From an uncultured Acidobacteriaceae bacterium (GTDB lineage: Bacteria > Acidobacteriota > Terriglobia > Terriglobales > Acidobacteriaceae), in assembly GCA_903849645.1 (NCBI GenBank), contig CAINJJ010000005.1, forward strand, positions 91,715 through 155,714: a stretch of DNA of 64,000 nucleotides. Reading direction: 5' to 3'. Positions 1-9,693 of the stretch are shown in pieces (positions within the stretch are counted from its first letter, which is position 1; every line of letters begins with the position of its first letter). The notes beneath the pieces were generated by a model. That model worked only from the letters and a program-made list of their open reading frames with translations, was not told the origin of the DNA and did no database searches. The position numbers and the translations under genes are program-made.

Positions 1-2
1 AC

Positions 3-734
3 AAGTGGCAGCAGGGCTATGGAACCTTTGAGGTGGACGAGAGGAAATGGCCCGACATGAAGGGCTTTGTAGCGGCGCAACACGCCAAGGGCCGCCACGT
101 GCTGCTTTGGGTTCCGCTGGCTGAGACCGACGGCTTGCCGGAAGCGCTCTGCGTGAAGGCGCAGGGCAAGTGCGTCACCGCCGACGTGGGCAAACCTGAA
201 TACGAAGCCTACCTGCGGCCGCGCATTCGCCACCTGGTGGAAGACGTGGGCGTGGATGGTTTCAAGGAGGATTGGGTGGGCGCGCCCGCCGTGCCCGGCC
301 TGCCCCTCACCGGCCCCTACACCGGCATCGAGTTTGTGCGCCGGTTCCAGTGGATTCTGTGGAGCGAGGCCCACAAGGCTAAACCCGAGGCCATGGTCGA
401 GACCCAGACCGTCAACGCTCTTTTCAGGGAGTCGAGCGACCTGACCCGCCTGAACGACATCTGGTACGCGACCCGCAATGTTCCTGACATGATGCGCCTC
501 CGCGCCCGCATCGCCAACATATCCGGCTGGCCCCTGGTTGACACGGACAACGCCTCCTCCACCACTCTGAGGGATTGGTGGAGCTACATGCAGGCGCAGC
601 CGTCGATTGGCATTCCGGCGCTCTACTTCATCACGAAGACTGAATCGACACAGGAGAGCCCGTCCGCGGATCAATGGTCGGAGCTGGCGGGCATCTGGCG
701 GAGTTATATCGAGACCGTCAAGCAGAGATATTGA
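3..734 (+). CDS. Glycoside hydrolase, TIM-barrel GH31-like (C-terminal part; 5' end outside window)
   Basis: The reading frame is open from the first complete codon, so the gene begins upstream of the window and only the last ~243 residues are visible. The segment WPDMKGFVAAQHAKG followed by VLLWVPL looks like the barrel strands of GH31/GH36-type enzymes, in which a loop helix precedes the substrate-binding strand. DGFKEDW (about residue 90 of the visible part) fits the strand that carries the catalytic nucleophile aspartate, and WPLVDTDN a later barrel strand. The usual C-terminal beta domains of GH31 appear short or absent, since the protein ends soon after the barrel. The exact family and substrate cannot be told from the fragment. 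A GH43-like gene lies about 27 kb away and is not linked. Confidence 0.6.
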   Translation, partial: KWQQGYGTFEVDERKWPDMKGFVAAQHAKGRHVLLWVPLAETDGLPEALCVKAQGKCVTADVGKPEYEAYLRPRIRHLVEDVGVDGFKEDWVGAPAVPGLPLTGPYTGIEFVRRFQWILWSEAHKAKPEAMVETQTVNALFRESSDLTRLNDIWYATRNVPDMMRLRARIANISGWPLVDTDNASSTTLRDWWSYMQAQPSIGIPALYFITKTESTQESPSADQWSELAGIWRSYIETVKQRY

Positions 735-802
735 GTCAGGTAACTCTACCGGGAGCCGGCTTGTCCGCCTGGGGCATGGGAAAGCTCATGCCGCCGCGCA
801 CG

Positions 803-1402
803 TCAGCCGGGAGTGTCTTCCGGCTCCCAGTAGCGTGTCTCCGGGCGCGCGCAGCTCAGGCAGAGCCGTTCGCCCGCAACCTCAGTGAACCGCCCGAAGT
901 TCACACCCTCCCCGCAGCGAGGGCACAGGAAGCGCTCGCTCTTGCAACCCGGCAGCTCGGCGGCATCCACGACGACCCGCACCCACTGTTCGCGGAATAG
1001 CTCTGCGTCGGAGAGTTCGCGGTAGGCCAGCATCTGCCGCTGTCCCTTGCTTTCGATGTGCGGGAACCGCTGGTCGGCGAGGGCGCGGGAGTTCTCCAGC
1101 GCCACCACCCGCACGCCATGCCCGGAGGCCAGATCGACAAAGGTTGCCGCCATCTTGCCCCAGTCGCGAAATTTGAGAGTGCGCTTGCCCAGGCGGCAGC
1201 CGGTCACGAGGCCGATAGCGTCCGTGGCGCAGCGGTCAATCTCGACGTAAGTCACCAGGCGCTTGCGGTCTGCGCCGCGCGGGTCCTCGATCCCCAGGCG
1301 GGCAAGTCCCACCAGGGCCATGCGCACGCCGAGAATCTGCCCTGCGCAGAGGTGACCGTGCGCGTCTTCGGCCCTTCGCAAAAGCTCGTCGAGTGATTCC
1401 AT
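803..1402 (-). CDS. FmdE family zinc-containing protein
   Basis: A 199-residue protein with the FmdE signature: an N-terminal HGHLCAGQILG motif (about residues 15-25), then EIDRCATDAIG and GCRLGKRTLKFRDWGK, where conserved Cys and His residues are expected to bind metal. The C-terminus carries a zinc-ribbon-like pair, CPRCG and CLSCA (about residues 160-182). FmdE proteins are named after a protein co-purified with formylmethanofuran dehydrogenase. Most bacterial members have no proven role and often occur with molybdenum or one-carbon enzymes, none of which is adjacent here. The ATG start at 1402 is clear and the gene ends 26 bp after the ATG-proximal neighbour at 1429. The family call is firm, the function open. 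Confidence 0.85.
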   Translation of the reverse strand: MESLDELLRRAEDAHGHLCAGQILGVRMALVGLARLGIEDPRGADRKRLVTYVEIDRCATDAIGLVTGCRLGKRTLKFRDWGKMAATFVDLASGHGVRVVALENSRALADQRFPHIESKGQRQMLAYRELSDAELFREQWVRVVVDAAELPGCKSERFLCPRCGEGVNFGRFTEVAGERLCLSCARPETRYWEPEDTPG

Positions 1403-1428
1403 AGGCCCTTCCCGAATTTGCCGGCTCG

Positions 1429-2166
1429 CTACTTTGGCTTGACTTCCGTGGCTGGCGTGTCGGTTTCATCCCCGCCATCCTCCACCAGTACCGCGGAGCC
1501 GGGGACGATCTCGTAGCTGACCGCATCGCTTCCCGCGGGGTGAAAGGTAATTCGCAGCGGCTCGCGCTGCCACTCCGGCTGGCCGCAGGCCGGGTCTCCA
1601 TCAGAGCTCCTGGCATCCAGAGCCGTGAGCTTCTTTCGAAGCACCGCCTTGCGCGCCGCTACCTGGGCCACCACCGCGTAAAGGCTCTTGCCGCTGGGTG
1701 TCACGCCGCAATAGGCGGCGTAGTCGCGAAACCAGCTCACCTGGCTGACTCCCGGATCATAGTCCGGCAGTTTGAGGGCCGCGATGCGCCCCGTGACGCG
1801 ATCAACCAGAAGCCACGGCCCACGCTGCCAGACCCAGTGATCGCCCTTGTCCGCGGCGGCCGGCTTTTCCCCCGGCAGGGCGTCGTTCAGTTTGATGACC
1901 CGCCGCACCACAAAGCTGCGGTCGGTCACGTCGTGGGCTTCGCCCGTGGTCCACTCTTTGAGTGCCCCATCCACAAGCAGGCCGCGAATTCTGAGTTCCT
2001 GCTCGGCCGGGGAAGCGCCTGCAGGATCGCCGGCCTTGGAGTAGTGAACCCGCCTTGCCGCGCCCAGAACCACCAGGTGCGCCTTGCGCGGAGCAGCCTG
2101 CGCCGCCCAAGCAAATGCAACCGCTGACAGCAAAACGAGAAGTGCAATTCTTCCGCCGAATCTCAT
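1429..2166 (-). CDS. Exported protein of unknown function
   Basis: A 245-residue protein with a clear signal peptide: a basic start, a hydrophobic stretch of about 16 residues, and a likely cleavage after AQA (about residue 24). The rest is soluble and mixed in charge, with no motif I recognise. It contains WFRDYAAYCGV and an SGKSLYAVVAQVAARK segment near residue 175. An AGGAG ribosome site lies upstream of the ATG at 2166. It is followed on the same strand by the FmdE gene after a 26-bp gap, so the two may be co-transcribed. Probably periplasmic. Confidence 0.7.
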   Translation of the reverse strand: MRFGGRIALLVLLSAVAFAWAAQAAPRKAHLVVLGAARRVHYSKAGDPAGASPAEQELRIRGLLVDGALKEWTTGEAHDVTDRSFVVRRVIKLNDALPGEKPAAADKGDHWVWQRGPWLLVDRVTGRIAALKLPDYDPGVSQVSWFRDYAAYCGVTPSGKSLYAVVAQVAARKAVLRKKLTALDARSSDGDPACGQPEWQREPLRITFHPAGSDAVSYEIVPGSAVLVEDGGDETDTPATEVKPK

Positions 2167-2348
2167 GATGTCTTCTCCTGAGATATTGGCGCAAATCTGG
2201 AAGGAAAGACGGAAGAGACGCGCTCTTCACGTGGTCAGGTGCTTCATGCGAATCAAAACTCGAACTTTTTTTGGCAGGATCTTGCCGTCCCTGCTCCCGG
2301 TCTTGCGAAGCCACTTTGACGATTGCCGCGTTGCCCTTTTTCGAGCTC

Positions 2349-3815
2349 CTAAAGCTTGGCGGCCTCCACCGCCCGCGCCACGCGAAAGGCCGCCGACTCG
2401 TTGAGATGCGCGGCCAGCACCTGCATGCCCACGGGCAGGCCCGCGGCCGTTGTGCCGCTGGGCACCGTGACGCCGCAGATGCCCGCCAGGCTCGCCGTCA
2501 CCGTGTAAATGTCGGCCAGGTACATGGCCAGCGGATCGCCGGTTTTTTCGCCCAGCTTGAATGCGGGCGTGGGCGCGGTCGGGGTCACAATCGCATCCAC
2601 ATCGGCGAACGCGCGCAGGTACTCCTCGGCCAGCAGCCGCCTGACCTGCTGCGCCTTCAGGTAGTAGGCATCGTAGTAGCCCGCGCTCAAGGCATACGTC
2701 CCCAGCATGATGCGGCGCTTGACCTCAGCTCCGAAGCCCTCGTCGCGGGAGTTGCTATACATGGCCGAGAGCGTGTCGGAGGATGGCGAGCGATAGCCGT
2801 AGCGCACGCCGTCAAAGCGGGCAAGGTTGGCGCTGGCCTCGGCCGTGGCCACCAGGTAGTACACCGGAACGGCGTACTTTGTGAGGGGCAGCGAGATGGG
2901 CTTCAAGGTGCATCCGGCCGCCTGCAGCGCGGCGATACCCCGCTCGATGGCGGCGCGGACCTCGGAATCGAGACCGTCGGCAAAGTACTCAGCCGGAATG
3001 CCGATGCGCAGGCCTTCGACCGGCTTGTCGCTTTCGGCGGCATAGTCGGGCACAGGAGCCGATGAGCTGGTGGCGTCCCTGGGGTCGAGGCCGGCGATGA
3101 CGCCCAGCAGGGTGGCCGCGTCGCGCACGTTGGCCGCGAAGGGTCCTACCCGATCAAGCGAGGATGCGAAGGCGATCAGCCCGTAGCGCGAGACGCGGCC
3201 ATAGGTCGGCAGCACGCCCACCACGCCGCAGAAGCTCGCCGGCTGGCGAATGGAGCCGCCGGTGTCAGTGCCCAGCGTGGCCACAGCCATGTTGGCCGCC
3301 ACCGCCGCCGCGGAGCCGCCGCTGGAGCCGCCGGGAACCCGCTCCGTGTCCACCGGATTACGCACCGGCCCGTAAGCGGAGTTCTCGTTGGAAGAGCCCA
3401 TGGCGAACTCGTCGCAGTTGACCTTGCCCAGCAGAACCGCGCCTGCCGCCTCAAGCCGGGCAACGGCGGTGGCGTCATAGGGAGGCCTGTAGCCCTCCAA
3501 TATCCTTGACCCCGCCGTGGCGGGAGCGCCCTCCATCACCAGCACATCCTTGATGCCCACCGGGATGCCCGCGAGCGGCGGCAGGGGATCGCCCTTGGCG
3601 GCGGTTTCGTCCACCCTGGCCGCCTGGGCCAGCGCACGCTCCCTGGTCAGGCTCAGGTACACATTGAGCCGGGGATTCACCTCTGCAATGCGGTCGTAGT
3701 AGCTCGCCGCCAGGTCGGCGGCTTTCGTCGTCCCCGCGGTGATTCCGGCGCGGAGATCCGCCAGGGTCCTGGGCTTTGCAACGTAGCTTTCCACGGTCTT
3801 GGATTCGCTGGACAA
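2349..3815 (-). CDS. gatA: Asp-tRNA(Asn)/Glu-tRNA(Gln) amidotransferase subunit A
   Basis: A 488-residue amidase-signature protein. The GatABC complex converts mischarged Glu-tRNA(Gln) or Asp-tRNA(Asn) to the cognate aminoacyl-tRNA; subunit A releases ammonia from glutamine or asparagine. The Ser-cisSer-Lys triad is visible: Lys in PVGIKDVL (about residue 85), the Ser-rich loop VPGGSSGGSAAAV, and the nucleophile loop GTDTGGSIRQPA. Length matches the family. The start used is TTG at 3815, with GAGAGG about 8 nt upstream; no better ATG lies nearby. It follows gatC after a 58-bp gap, forming a gatC-gatA pair. gatB is not in the window. This is a housekeeping gene in organisms lacking GlnRS and/or AsnRS. 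Confidence 0.95.
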   Translation of the reverse strand: MSSESKTVESYVAKPRTLADLRAGITAGTTKAADLAASYYDRIAEVNPRLNVYLSLTRERALAQAARVDETAAKGDPLPPLAGIPVGIKDVLVMEGAPATAGSRILEGYRPPYDATAVARLEAAGAVLLGKVNCDEFAMGSSNENSAYGPVRNPVDTERVPGGSSGGSAAAVAANMAVATLGTDTGGSIRQPASFCGVVGVLPTYGRVSRYGLIAFASSLDRVGPFAANVRDAATLLGVIAGLDPRDATSSSAPVPDYAAESDKPVEGLRIGIPAEYFADGLDSEVRAAIERGIAALQAAGCTLKPISLPLTKYAVPVYYLVATAEASANLARFDGVRYGYRSPSSDTLSAMYSNSRDEGFGAEVKRRIMLGTYALSAGYYDAYYLKAQQVRRLLAEEYLRAFADVDAIVTPTAPTPAFKLGEKTGDPLAMYLADIYTVTASLAGICGVTVPSGTTAAGLPVGMQVLAAHLNESAAFRVARAVEAAKL

Positions 3816-3873
3816 TCGAGAATTCCTCTCTGGCCTGTTCCTGCTTCAATCTTCTGCACGAGCGCGCGCCGGG

Positions 3874-4185
3874 CTAGCGCTCGATCACCTTGGGCACCTT
3901 GAAGAATGCCTGGTCGGTCTCGGGAGCCTGCGCCATCACGGTGGCCCTGTCGAGCGAGGGCAGCCGCAGATCGGCGCGCAGCGCGCCCTGGCCCGCGGCG
4001 TCCACCAGTTCGTTCACCTGCGCCAGGGGCTCCACGCCGGTGGTATCCAGCTCATTCAACTCGGCCACATAGTCCAGAATGGCGTTCAGATCGCCGAGCA
4101 TCGCGCCGCTCTCCTGAGGCGTCAACTCCAGGTGGGCCAACTCGGCCACGCGTTCCACTTCTTCCACACTCACTCTTGCGCTCAT
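3874..4185 (-). CDS. gatC: Asp-tRNA(Asn)/Glu-tRNA(Gln) amidotransferase subunit C
   Basis: A 103-residue protein with the GatC pattern: VEEVERVAELAHLELTPQE at the N-terminus, then a helix ending in LDTTGVEPLAQV, and a C-terminal PETDQAFFKVPKVIER that matches the usual F(F)xVPKVI tail. GatC stabilises the GatA-GatB complex. The frame is open further upstream, but the family begins at the ATG at 4185. It lies directly before gatA on the same strand. A TATACT hexamer on the minus strand at 4261-4266 could be its -10 element, although no good -35 is seen. Confidence 0.93.
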   Translation of the reverse strand: MSARVSVEEVERVAELAHLELTPQESGAMLGDLNAILDYVAELNELDTTGVEPLAQVNELVDAAGQGALRADLRLPSLDRATVMAQAPETDQAFFKVPKVIER

Positions 4186-4301
4186 TCCCGGCTTTACCCC
4201 TTGCGCCGTTTCGGCCACGGCATCGGTTGCGGGGGCTCCCGTGGGCGCTCCCGAAGGTAAAGTATAGCCGCTCCCCGTTTCCCCGCGGAGTGCGGCTGTG
4301 G

Positions 4302-7300
4302 TCAATCCACGGTGAGGGTAAGTGTGGCGGTGTGGGCCACCCCGTCTGAGAGCGCCGTCACTGTGACCTGGTAGGTCCCAGGCGGGGTGATTCCCGGCCC
4401 CAGGCCATGAATGCCTCCTGAAAGGTCGCCGCCCGCCGATGCGCAACTGGAGACGCCGCCGACAAGCAACACAAGGCCCAGAGCGGCCAGCAGAATCCGG
4501 CGTCCGCGCACCAGCGCCAGTGGCAGCAGCAACAATCCGCAGGCCGCGGGCAGAGCGCGCCACGGGAAGGGCCGCCGGGAAGCGGCTGTGTTGGTGGAGA
4601 GCCCGGTGGCGATCTGCACTGCCACAAGTCCGGTTGCATTGGCGCTCACTGCCAGGCTCGGCGGGTTGAAGGTGCAGGCCGAGTAGGAAGGGAGCCCACT
4701 GCACTTGAATGTGAAGGCTCCATCGGACCCCAGCAGGGGCGTAAGAACCAGCTTGAAGCTGGCGGTTTGCCCGTTGGCGACGGTGGCGCTTGCCGGTCCG
4801 GAGGGGACGACAGTGAAGTCAAACCCCATGCCCTGCAAAGGCACGGACGCGCCGGAAGCCAGCAGGGTGCTGCCCACGGTCAGGGCGCCGCTCTGGGGTC
4901 CCGCGGTTGAGGGGGCAAATTCGACCGCGGCGGTGCAACTGGCGAGCGCGCCGAGCGTTGCGGGGCAGTTGTTGTTGACCAGCTTGTAGCCGGTGGAGGC
5001 GGTGAGAGTGAAGTTGCCGAGGGCCGTGCTGCCGCTGGGATTGGTGACGGTGAAAACAACCGGAGTGCTCAGCAAGCCGACTCCTGTCTCAGGAAAGTTG
5101 ATGAGGCTGGGCGACACCTGCACCGTGCCGGGCAATGCGCCCGTGCCGCTGAGCGGGACCACTGCCGGAGATGCCAGACCAGGCGAGGCGATGGTCAGTG
5201 CGCCGGTGAAGTTTCCAAGCACATTGGGCGAGAAGACAACGCCTACCGTGCAGCTTGCCCCGCCGGCCAGAGTTGACCCGCAGGCGCCCTGCGCCAGGCT
5301 GAAAGGCGCGGTTGCGGCGTAGGTAAGCGTGTTGACCGTCGCAGCGCCCGTATTGGTGACCGTCACGGTCTGCGCAGTGCTGCTTTGCCCAGGGGCGACA
5401 AATGGAAAGGCCAGTTGAGCCGGGGCCACGCTGAGTCCAGCCAATGCCAGCCCGGTCCCGGTCAGGGCCACGGTCAGGGGAGCCACCCCAGTGGCAGAGG
5501 ACGACACCACAAGCGCCGCCGATGCGCCACCAGCGGCAACCGGCGTAAACGTGACCTGGACTGTGCAACTGCTCCCCGCCGCGAGCGTCGCGCCGCAGGT
5601 TGTTGTGCCGGTGGCGAAGCTGGCGGCCGAGAGGCCGGTGATCTGGAAGCCCACGCCTGCCAGCGGCGCTCCGCCCGTGTTGCTCACGGTGAGGCTGAGA
5701 GGCGCGCTTGCCTGGCCTACGGGTTGCGGCGCAAAGGTGAGGGCGGTCTGGCTCACGCCAAGCGCAGGCGGCTGGACCGCCGTGCCCGAGAGGGCCACAG
5801 TCTGCGCTTGCAGGGCGTCAGTGACCGTCAGTATCCCGGTGAAGCTTCCCGGTTGAGCGGGGGCGAAAAAGACGCCGATGGCGCAACTGCCGTGACCGGC
5901 GAGCGTTGCGCCGCAGCCGTTTGTGGCTTGAAACGAGCCGGTGACTGAAACAGCAATGGAATTGAGCGGCAGGTCGCCGTTGTTGGTCAGCGTGACACCT
6001 TGGGAGGCCGATAGTTGACCCGCCGGGGTGGAGGGGAAGACCAGCGAGGTGGGTGAGAGGGCATCCGTGGCTGCCGTTGCTCCAGTGCCGCTCAGTTGCA
6101 CGGTCTGCGTCCCCGCGGCGTCCATCATGGTCAGCGTGCCGGTGGCGGGCCCGTTCTGGGTAGGCGCGAATTTTACCGTCAACTGGCAGGCGCTCAAGGC
6201 ATTCAGCGTGTTGCCGCAAACGTTGCCGGCAAGGACGAATGGCGCCGTGACCACCACGCTGGTGATTGCGGCCGGAGTCGACCCGCTGTTGGCCGCCGTT
6301 ATTGGGAGAGCCCCTGAAGTGGAGCCCGTGAGCACCGAGCCAAAACTCAGCGAGGCCGGACTCAGCGTGACGGCGCCGGAAGGCGTGCCGGCGCCGTTCA
6401 AACTTACTGTAAGGGTTCCGCCGCTCACGTTGGCGCTGATGGTGACAGAACCGGACCGGCTGCCAACTTGCGTTGGGGCAAAGCTCACCTGGATGGTGCA
6501 GGCGGCCCCTGGGAGAACAACCTGGTTCAGGCAGTTGTCGGTCTCGATAAAGTCCCCGCTCATGGCAAGGCCGGTGGGCATCAGCGCTGTCGTGCCGGTG
6601 TTGGTTACGGTCACGGCCTGGGCGCTGCTCTGGGTTCCGAACATCTGATTGCCAAAGGTCAGCGAGGCCGGGGAGACCGTGGCCGTGGTGAGAGTCGCTC
6701 CGGCGGTCAGCAGGGGCATCATCCAGACTCCGCGGCCATAGGTGGCGGCGGCCAGAACGTGGGCCGAGGCGGTGGCGGGGCTGGCGCTGAGTTGGACCAC
6801 CGGCGCCTCCGGCAGCCCGGTTCCCATGGCGGTCCAGCAGTTGGTGGGCGCGCTGACGCAGGAGGCTATCTGGCGCGTGACATAGACCCCCAGGTCCGTG
6901 GCCACATAGACCGTGTTCGCATCCTGCGGGTCGATGCTGAGGCTGTTGGCAGGAGCGGCCGGCAGGTTGGAAGTGACGGCGGCCCAGTGAGCCCCCCCGT
7001 CTGTCGAGCGGTAGATGGGCTGCACCGGCCGGGGCAGGCTGGGAACGGCGGCGACCGTCACGTATACAGTGTTGCCCGTCGGGTCGTGGGCGTCGATGGT
7101 GACGCTGGAGACATCGAAGCCAAAGGCATTCATGCCCCTGGTGTCGTTGCTGACGGGGTTCAAGCTCAGGTCCTGCCACGCCGGGGCGTTGGCGCTCGCC
7201 GGATTGAAGACCGCGCTGAGCACGTGCCCCGGCAGCGTGGCGCCGCCGTTGGCGCTCCCGTACATCCCCACATAGAGCACCTCCTGGCCGGAAGGAAGCG

Positions 7301-9512
7301 CCAGCGCCGCCATGGAGCGGATGAGGGCATTGCCGTTGCAGGACGTGTTGCCTGTCGCCCGGTCCAGGATGGGGCTGATGGCGTTGGCGCCTGTCCAGTT
7401 CACGCCGTCGGCGCGCCCGCGCCACACCCTGCAGGTGCCAATCAGCAGTTGCGCCGAATCCACCGCATCCACCAGAAAGGGCGCGGGCGCGGTCATGGTG
7501 AGTCCGTCTCCGCCCACGTCGCTGTCATTGACCACCGGGCTGGTTCCGAAGGCCGCGGGAGTGCAGGGCGCCTGCTGCGTGCATGCGTGAATCGAAACGC
7601 CTGCCTGGTTGTTGACGTACCAATTGGAGTTGTTGGCCGGGTCGATGGCCACCGGGCCGCCCTCCCCGCCCAGAATCGCCGGCCAGACGGCCGTCGCCGC
7701 CGTTCCGCCCTTCACGCCCGCCGTTCCATTTGCCCCCAGCCCAGCCATCATGGTGTAAGGCGTGGAACCGAGTTGCGAAAGGCTCTCCACCTCCGCCAGA
7801 GACCCCAAAGCCCCGTTGAGATTCTGAAAGTGGGCGGCGTCGCCGGGGTCGCACACAGATCCAGTCTCCCCGATTGCATCCGTCGACCGCCAAAGCCCGC
7901 TGTCGTTGCCTGCGAAGATCTCCAGCGGATTGGCGGCATTCCACGCCAGCGCGTGCTGGTAAGGGGCCACTTGCGCGCTCATGCAACTGCCGGCATTGGT
8001 GGTGTTGCGCCATGTGCATCCCATCGCCAGGCTGCACTTCCACAGGTCGTTCGCGCCGGCCAGCAGCAGGGTGTCTTGCCCAGAGGGCACGGCAGCAAGG
8101 GCCAGGTTGTAGTCGCCGTTCTGAATCGTGAATGCGCCCAGGGATGAATTGCTCTCCAGCGCCGCCGTAGTCCACTGCCGCGCAAAGCTGATCGTTGGCG
8201 TGGTGCATACGCCCGCGGCCACCTGGCACTGGTCCTGCCACAATCCTTGATCCTGGTTGGCGGCATCCACGGACCAGGCAAAGGTATCGCCCGTCATGGG
8301 GTTCACCGCAAGCACGCCGCGAAAGATGGGGCAGCCTGGGGACCCCGTGCTGCCTGGATTAGTTGGACAAGCCTGCGCGGTCAGCCCGGCTCCCGGCTGG
8401 GCCGAGAGCCGGGTCCAGGTCGCGCCGTCACTGGACTGGTAATAGCCGTGATAGCGCACTGCCGCCACAAACAGATGCCGCACCGGGTTCCAGACAACAG
8501 AGGTGGCGGCATTGCCATCCGGCTGCGCAGTGGCGGCCAGAGGGCCCTGCACGTCCGGGCCCGAGCCGTCGCTGATGCGCGCCAGCGACCAGGTAGCCCC
8601 CGAGTCGGTCGAGTAGTAGAGTCCCCGGTAGCTTGCGTTGGGCCAAACGGCGTTGACCAGCGACCCTTCATAGGCCTGCGAAACCGCCGCCACCACGAGT
8701 TGCTGGTTCAGCGTGCTCCAGGCAAAGCCGGCAAAGCCCTCCCCGTCAAAGCTCCATATCTTGTCGGCGGTCTTGGAGATGAGGCTCCAGCTGTTGCCGC
8801 CGTCCGTCGAGCGCAGAACTCCCGCGCCGTAGTAGGAGTCGAGCGCGTCGTTGGGGTCGCCCGTGCCGGCCAGCACAACCCCGGTGCCCCCCGGCTGCAC
8901 CGTCAGCGCTCCAATGCTGATGGAGCCGTCCTGCACATTGCTCAGGGCGGCCAGATTGTCGGTGAGGGGCGCAAAGCTGATCGCTCCCGTTGAGGCCGTG
9001 CCGGCATTCTGCGACCGCCACACGCCGCCGCCCGTCGTGCCCACATAGAGCCGGTTGCCGGTGCCGTCTGCCGGGTCAAGCGCCAGGGCCGAGACGCGGC
9101 CGGTGACCAGCCCGAAGTTTGCCGACTGCACCGCTGTTGGGCCGAGCGGTTGCCAGGTGCCGACTCCCTGGGACTGCGCGTACGGAAGGACTGGGCGAGT
9201 CCGCGCAGGGAGGCCGGTAGCGCTTGATCGCAGGCCGTGCCCGCCCTGCGTCCAACTCCGCCGGGCCAGAAACCGCTGCGCCTGCACGACCCCCGGCGGA
9301 AGGGGCGCTGCCGTTGCGCCGGGGAATGCTGCGGGGAGTTGAGACTCGCAAACTACCGGCGCCACCAAAGCCAGGGCCAGCGCGATGGAGGGAGTGAATC
9401 GAAGAGCCCAGACAGTGCGGTAGAGGCCCCCGGCGGCCAGAGCTCTCCCGAGCCTGCCTCGAGGGGCAAGCGTGCCGTAGAGCCGCGCAATAGCGCAAGT
9501 GTTCACACGCAT
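4302..9512 (-). CDS. Giant exported protein: BNR/VPS10-type propeller, six choice-of-anchor-D (ASH) repeats, C-terminal Ig-like domain with membrane segment
   Basis: A 1736-residue protein with an N-terminal signal-anchor around residues 38-55. Residues about 120-930 carry repeated SxDGGxxW-like strands (STDGGNSWSLI, STDSGATWSLA, STDGGAHWAAV), typical of sialidase/VPS10-type propellers that often bind or cleave glycans. From about residue 945 come six repeats of roughly 100 residues, each starting [VL][SA]P[AST]xLxF and containing CxxxL..G..C and [VF]xFxPxxxG: choice-of-anchor-D/ASH domains. A last Ig-like domain follows, interrupted near residues 1650-1690 by two hydrophobic stretches around a short basic loop and SSCASAGG. 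This architecture is frequent in Terriglobia; its role is unknown but points to the cell surface. No sialidase Arg triad was traced, so enzymatic activity is not claimed. Confidence 0.85.
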   Translation of the reverse strand: MRVNTCAIARLYGTLAPRGRLGRALAAGGLYRTVWALRFTPSIALALALVAPVVCESQLPAAFPGATAAPLPPGVVQAQRFLARRSWTQGGHGLRSSATGLPARTRPVLPYAQSQGVGTWQPLGPTAVQSANFGLVTGRVSALALDPADGTGNRLYVGTTGGGVWRSQNAGTASTGAISFAPLTDNLAALSNVQDGSISIGALTVQPGGTGVVLAGTGDPNDALDSYYGAGVLRSTDGGNSWSLISKTADKIWSFDGEGFAGFAWSTLNQQLVVAAVSQAYEGSLVNAVWPNASYRGLYYSTDSGATWSLARISDGSGPDVQGPLAATAQPDGNAATSVVWNPVRHLFVAAVRYHGYYQSSDGATWTRLSAQPGAGLTAQACPTNPGSTGSPGCPIFRGVLAVNPMTGDTFAWSVDAANQDQGLWQDQCQVAAGVCTTPTISFARQWTTAALESNSSLGAFTIQNGDYNLALAAVPSGQDTLLLAGANDLWKCSLAMGCTWRNTTNAGSCMSAQVAPYQHALAWNAANPLEIFAGNDSGLWRSTDAIGETGSVCDPGDAAHFQNLNGALGSLAEVESLSQLGSTPYTMMAGLGANGTAGVKGGTAATAVWPAILGGEGGPVAIDPANNSNWYVNNQAGVSIHACTQQAPCTPAAFGTSPVVNDSDVGGDGLTMTAPAPFLVDAVDSAQLLIGTCRVWRGRADGVNWTGANAISPILDRATGNTSCNGNALIRSMAALALPSGQEVLYVGMYGSANGGATLPGHVLSAVFNPASANAPAWQDLSLNPVSNDTRGMNAFGFDVSSVTIDAHDPTGNTVYVTVAAVPSLPRPVQPIYRSTDGGAHWAAVTSNLPAAPANSLSIDPQDANTVYVATDLGVYVTRQIASCVSAPTNCWTAMGTGLPEAPVVQLSASPATASAHVLAAATYGRGVWMMPLLTAGATLTTATVSPASLTFGNQMFGTQSSAQAVTVTNTGTTALMPTGLAMSGDFIETDNCLNQVVLPGAACTIQVSFAPTQVGSRSGSVTISANVSGGTLTVSLNGAGTPSGAVTLSPASLSFGSVLTGSTSGALPITAANSGSTPAAITSVVVTAPFVLAGNVCGNTLNALSACQLTVKFAPTQNGPATGTLTMMDAAGTQTVQLSGTGATAATDALSPTSLVFPSTPAGQLSASQGVTLTNNGDLPLNSIAVSVTGSFQATNGCGATLAGHGSCAIGVFFAPAQPGSFTGILTVTDALQAQTVALSGTAVQPPALGVSQTALTFAPQPVGQASAPLSLTVSNTGGAPLAGVGFQITGLSAASFATGTTTCGATLAAGSSCTVQVTFTPVAAGGASAALVVSSSATGVAPLTVALTGTGLALAGLSVAPAQLAFPFVAPGQSSTAQTVTVTNTGAATVNTLTYAATAPFSLAQGACGSTLAGGASCTVGVVFSPNVLGNFTGALTIASPGLASPAVVPLSGTGALPGTVQVSPSLINFPETGVGLLSTPVVFTVTNPSGSTALGNFTLTASTGYKLVNNNCPATLGALASCTAAVEFAPSTAGPQSGALTVGSTLLASGASVPLQGMGFDFTVVPSGPASATVANGQTASFKLVLTPLLGSDGAFTFKCSGLPSYSACTFNPPSLAVSANATGLVAVQIATGLSTNTAASRRPFPWRALPAACGLLLLPLALVRGRRILLAALGLVLLVGGVSSCASAGGDLSGGIHGLGPGITPPGTYQVTVTALSDGVAHTATLTLTVD

Positions 9513-9622
9513 CCGTGGAGCGATTTCGGCTTCCCTCTGTCTTCCATCGTGGGGATTGGCGCGAAACCCAGGAGAATTGCGACACGCGAAACACGCAGAT
9601 TCCGGGATTGAATTTGAGTTGG

Positions 9623-9628
9623 ATTATA
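9623..9628 (-). promoter_or_regulatory. Candidate -10 element for the giant exported protein
   Basis: A perfect TATAAT on the minus strand, 111 bp before the ATG at 9512, in an AT-rich patch of an otherwise GC-rich 181-bp gap. No convincing TTGACA-like -35 is found 16-18 bp upstream, so this is a candidate only. Confidence 0.4.
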
Positions 9629-9693
9629 GACCAGAAAAGGAAGGGTTGCGCCGGCCGTTGGTGCGCTTTCGGCTTTGCTCCGGCCCGCCTCAA

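Noticed and set aside
6468..8147. A 559-codon plus-strand frame within the giant surface-protein gene
   Set aside because: It is a GC-driven shadow of the propeller repeats; Gly/Arg-rich, no domain, no ribosome site.
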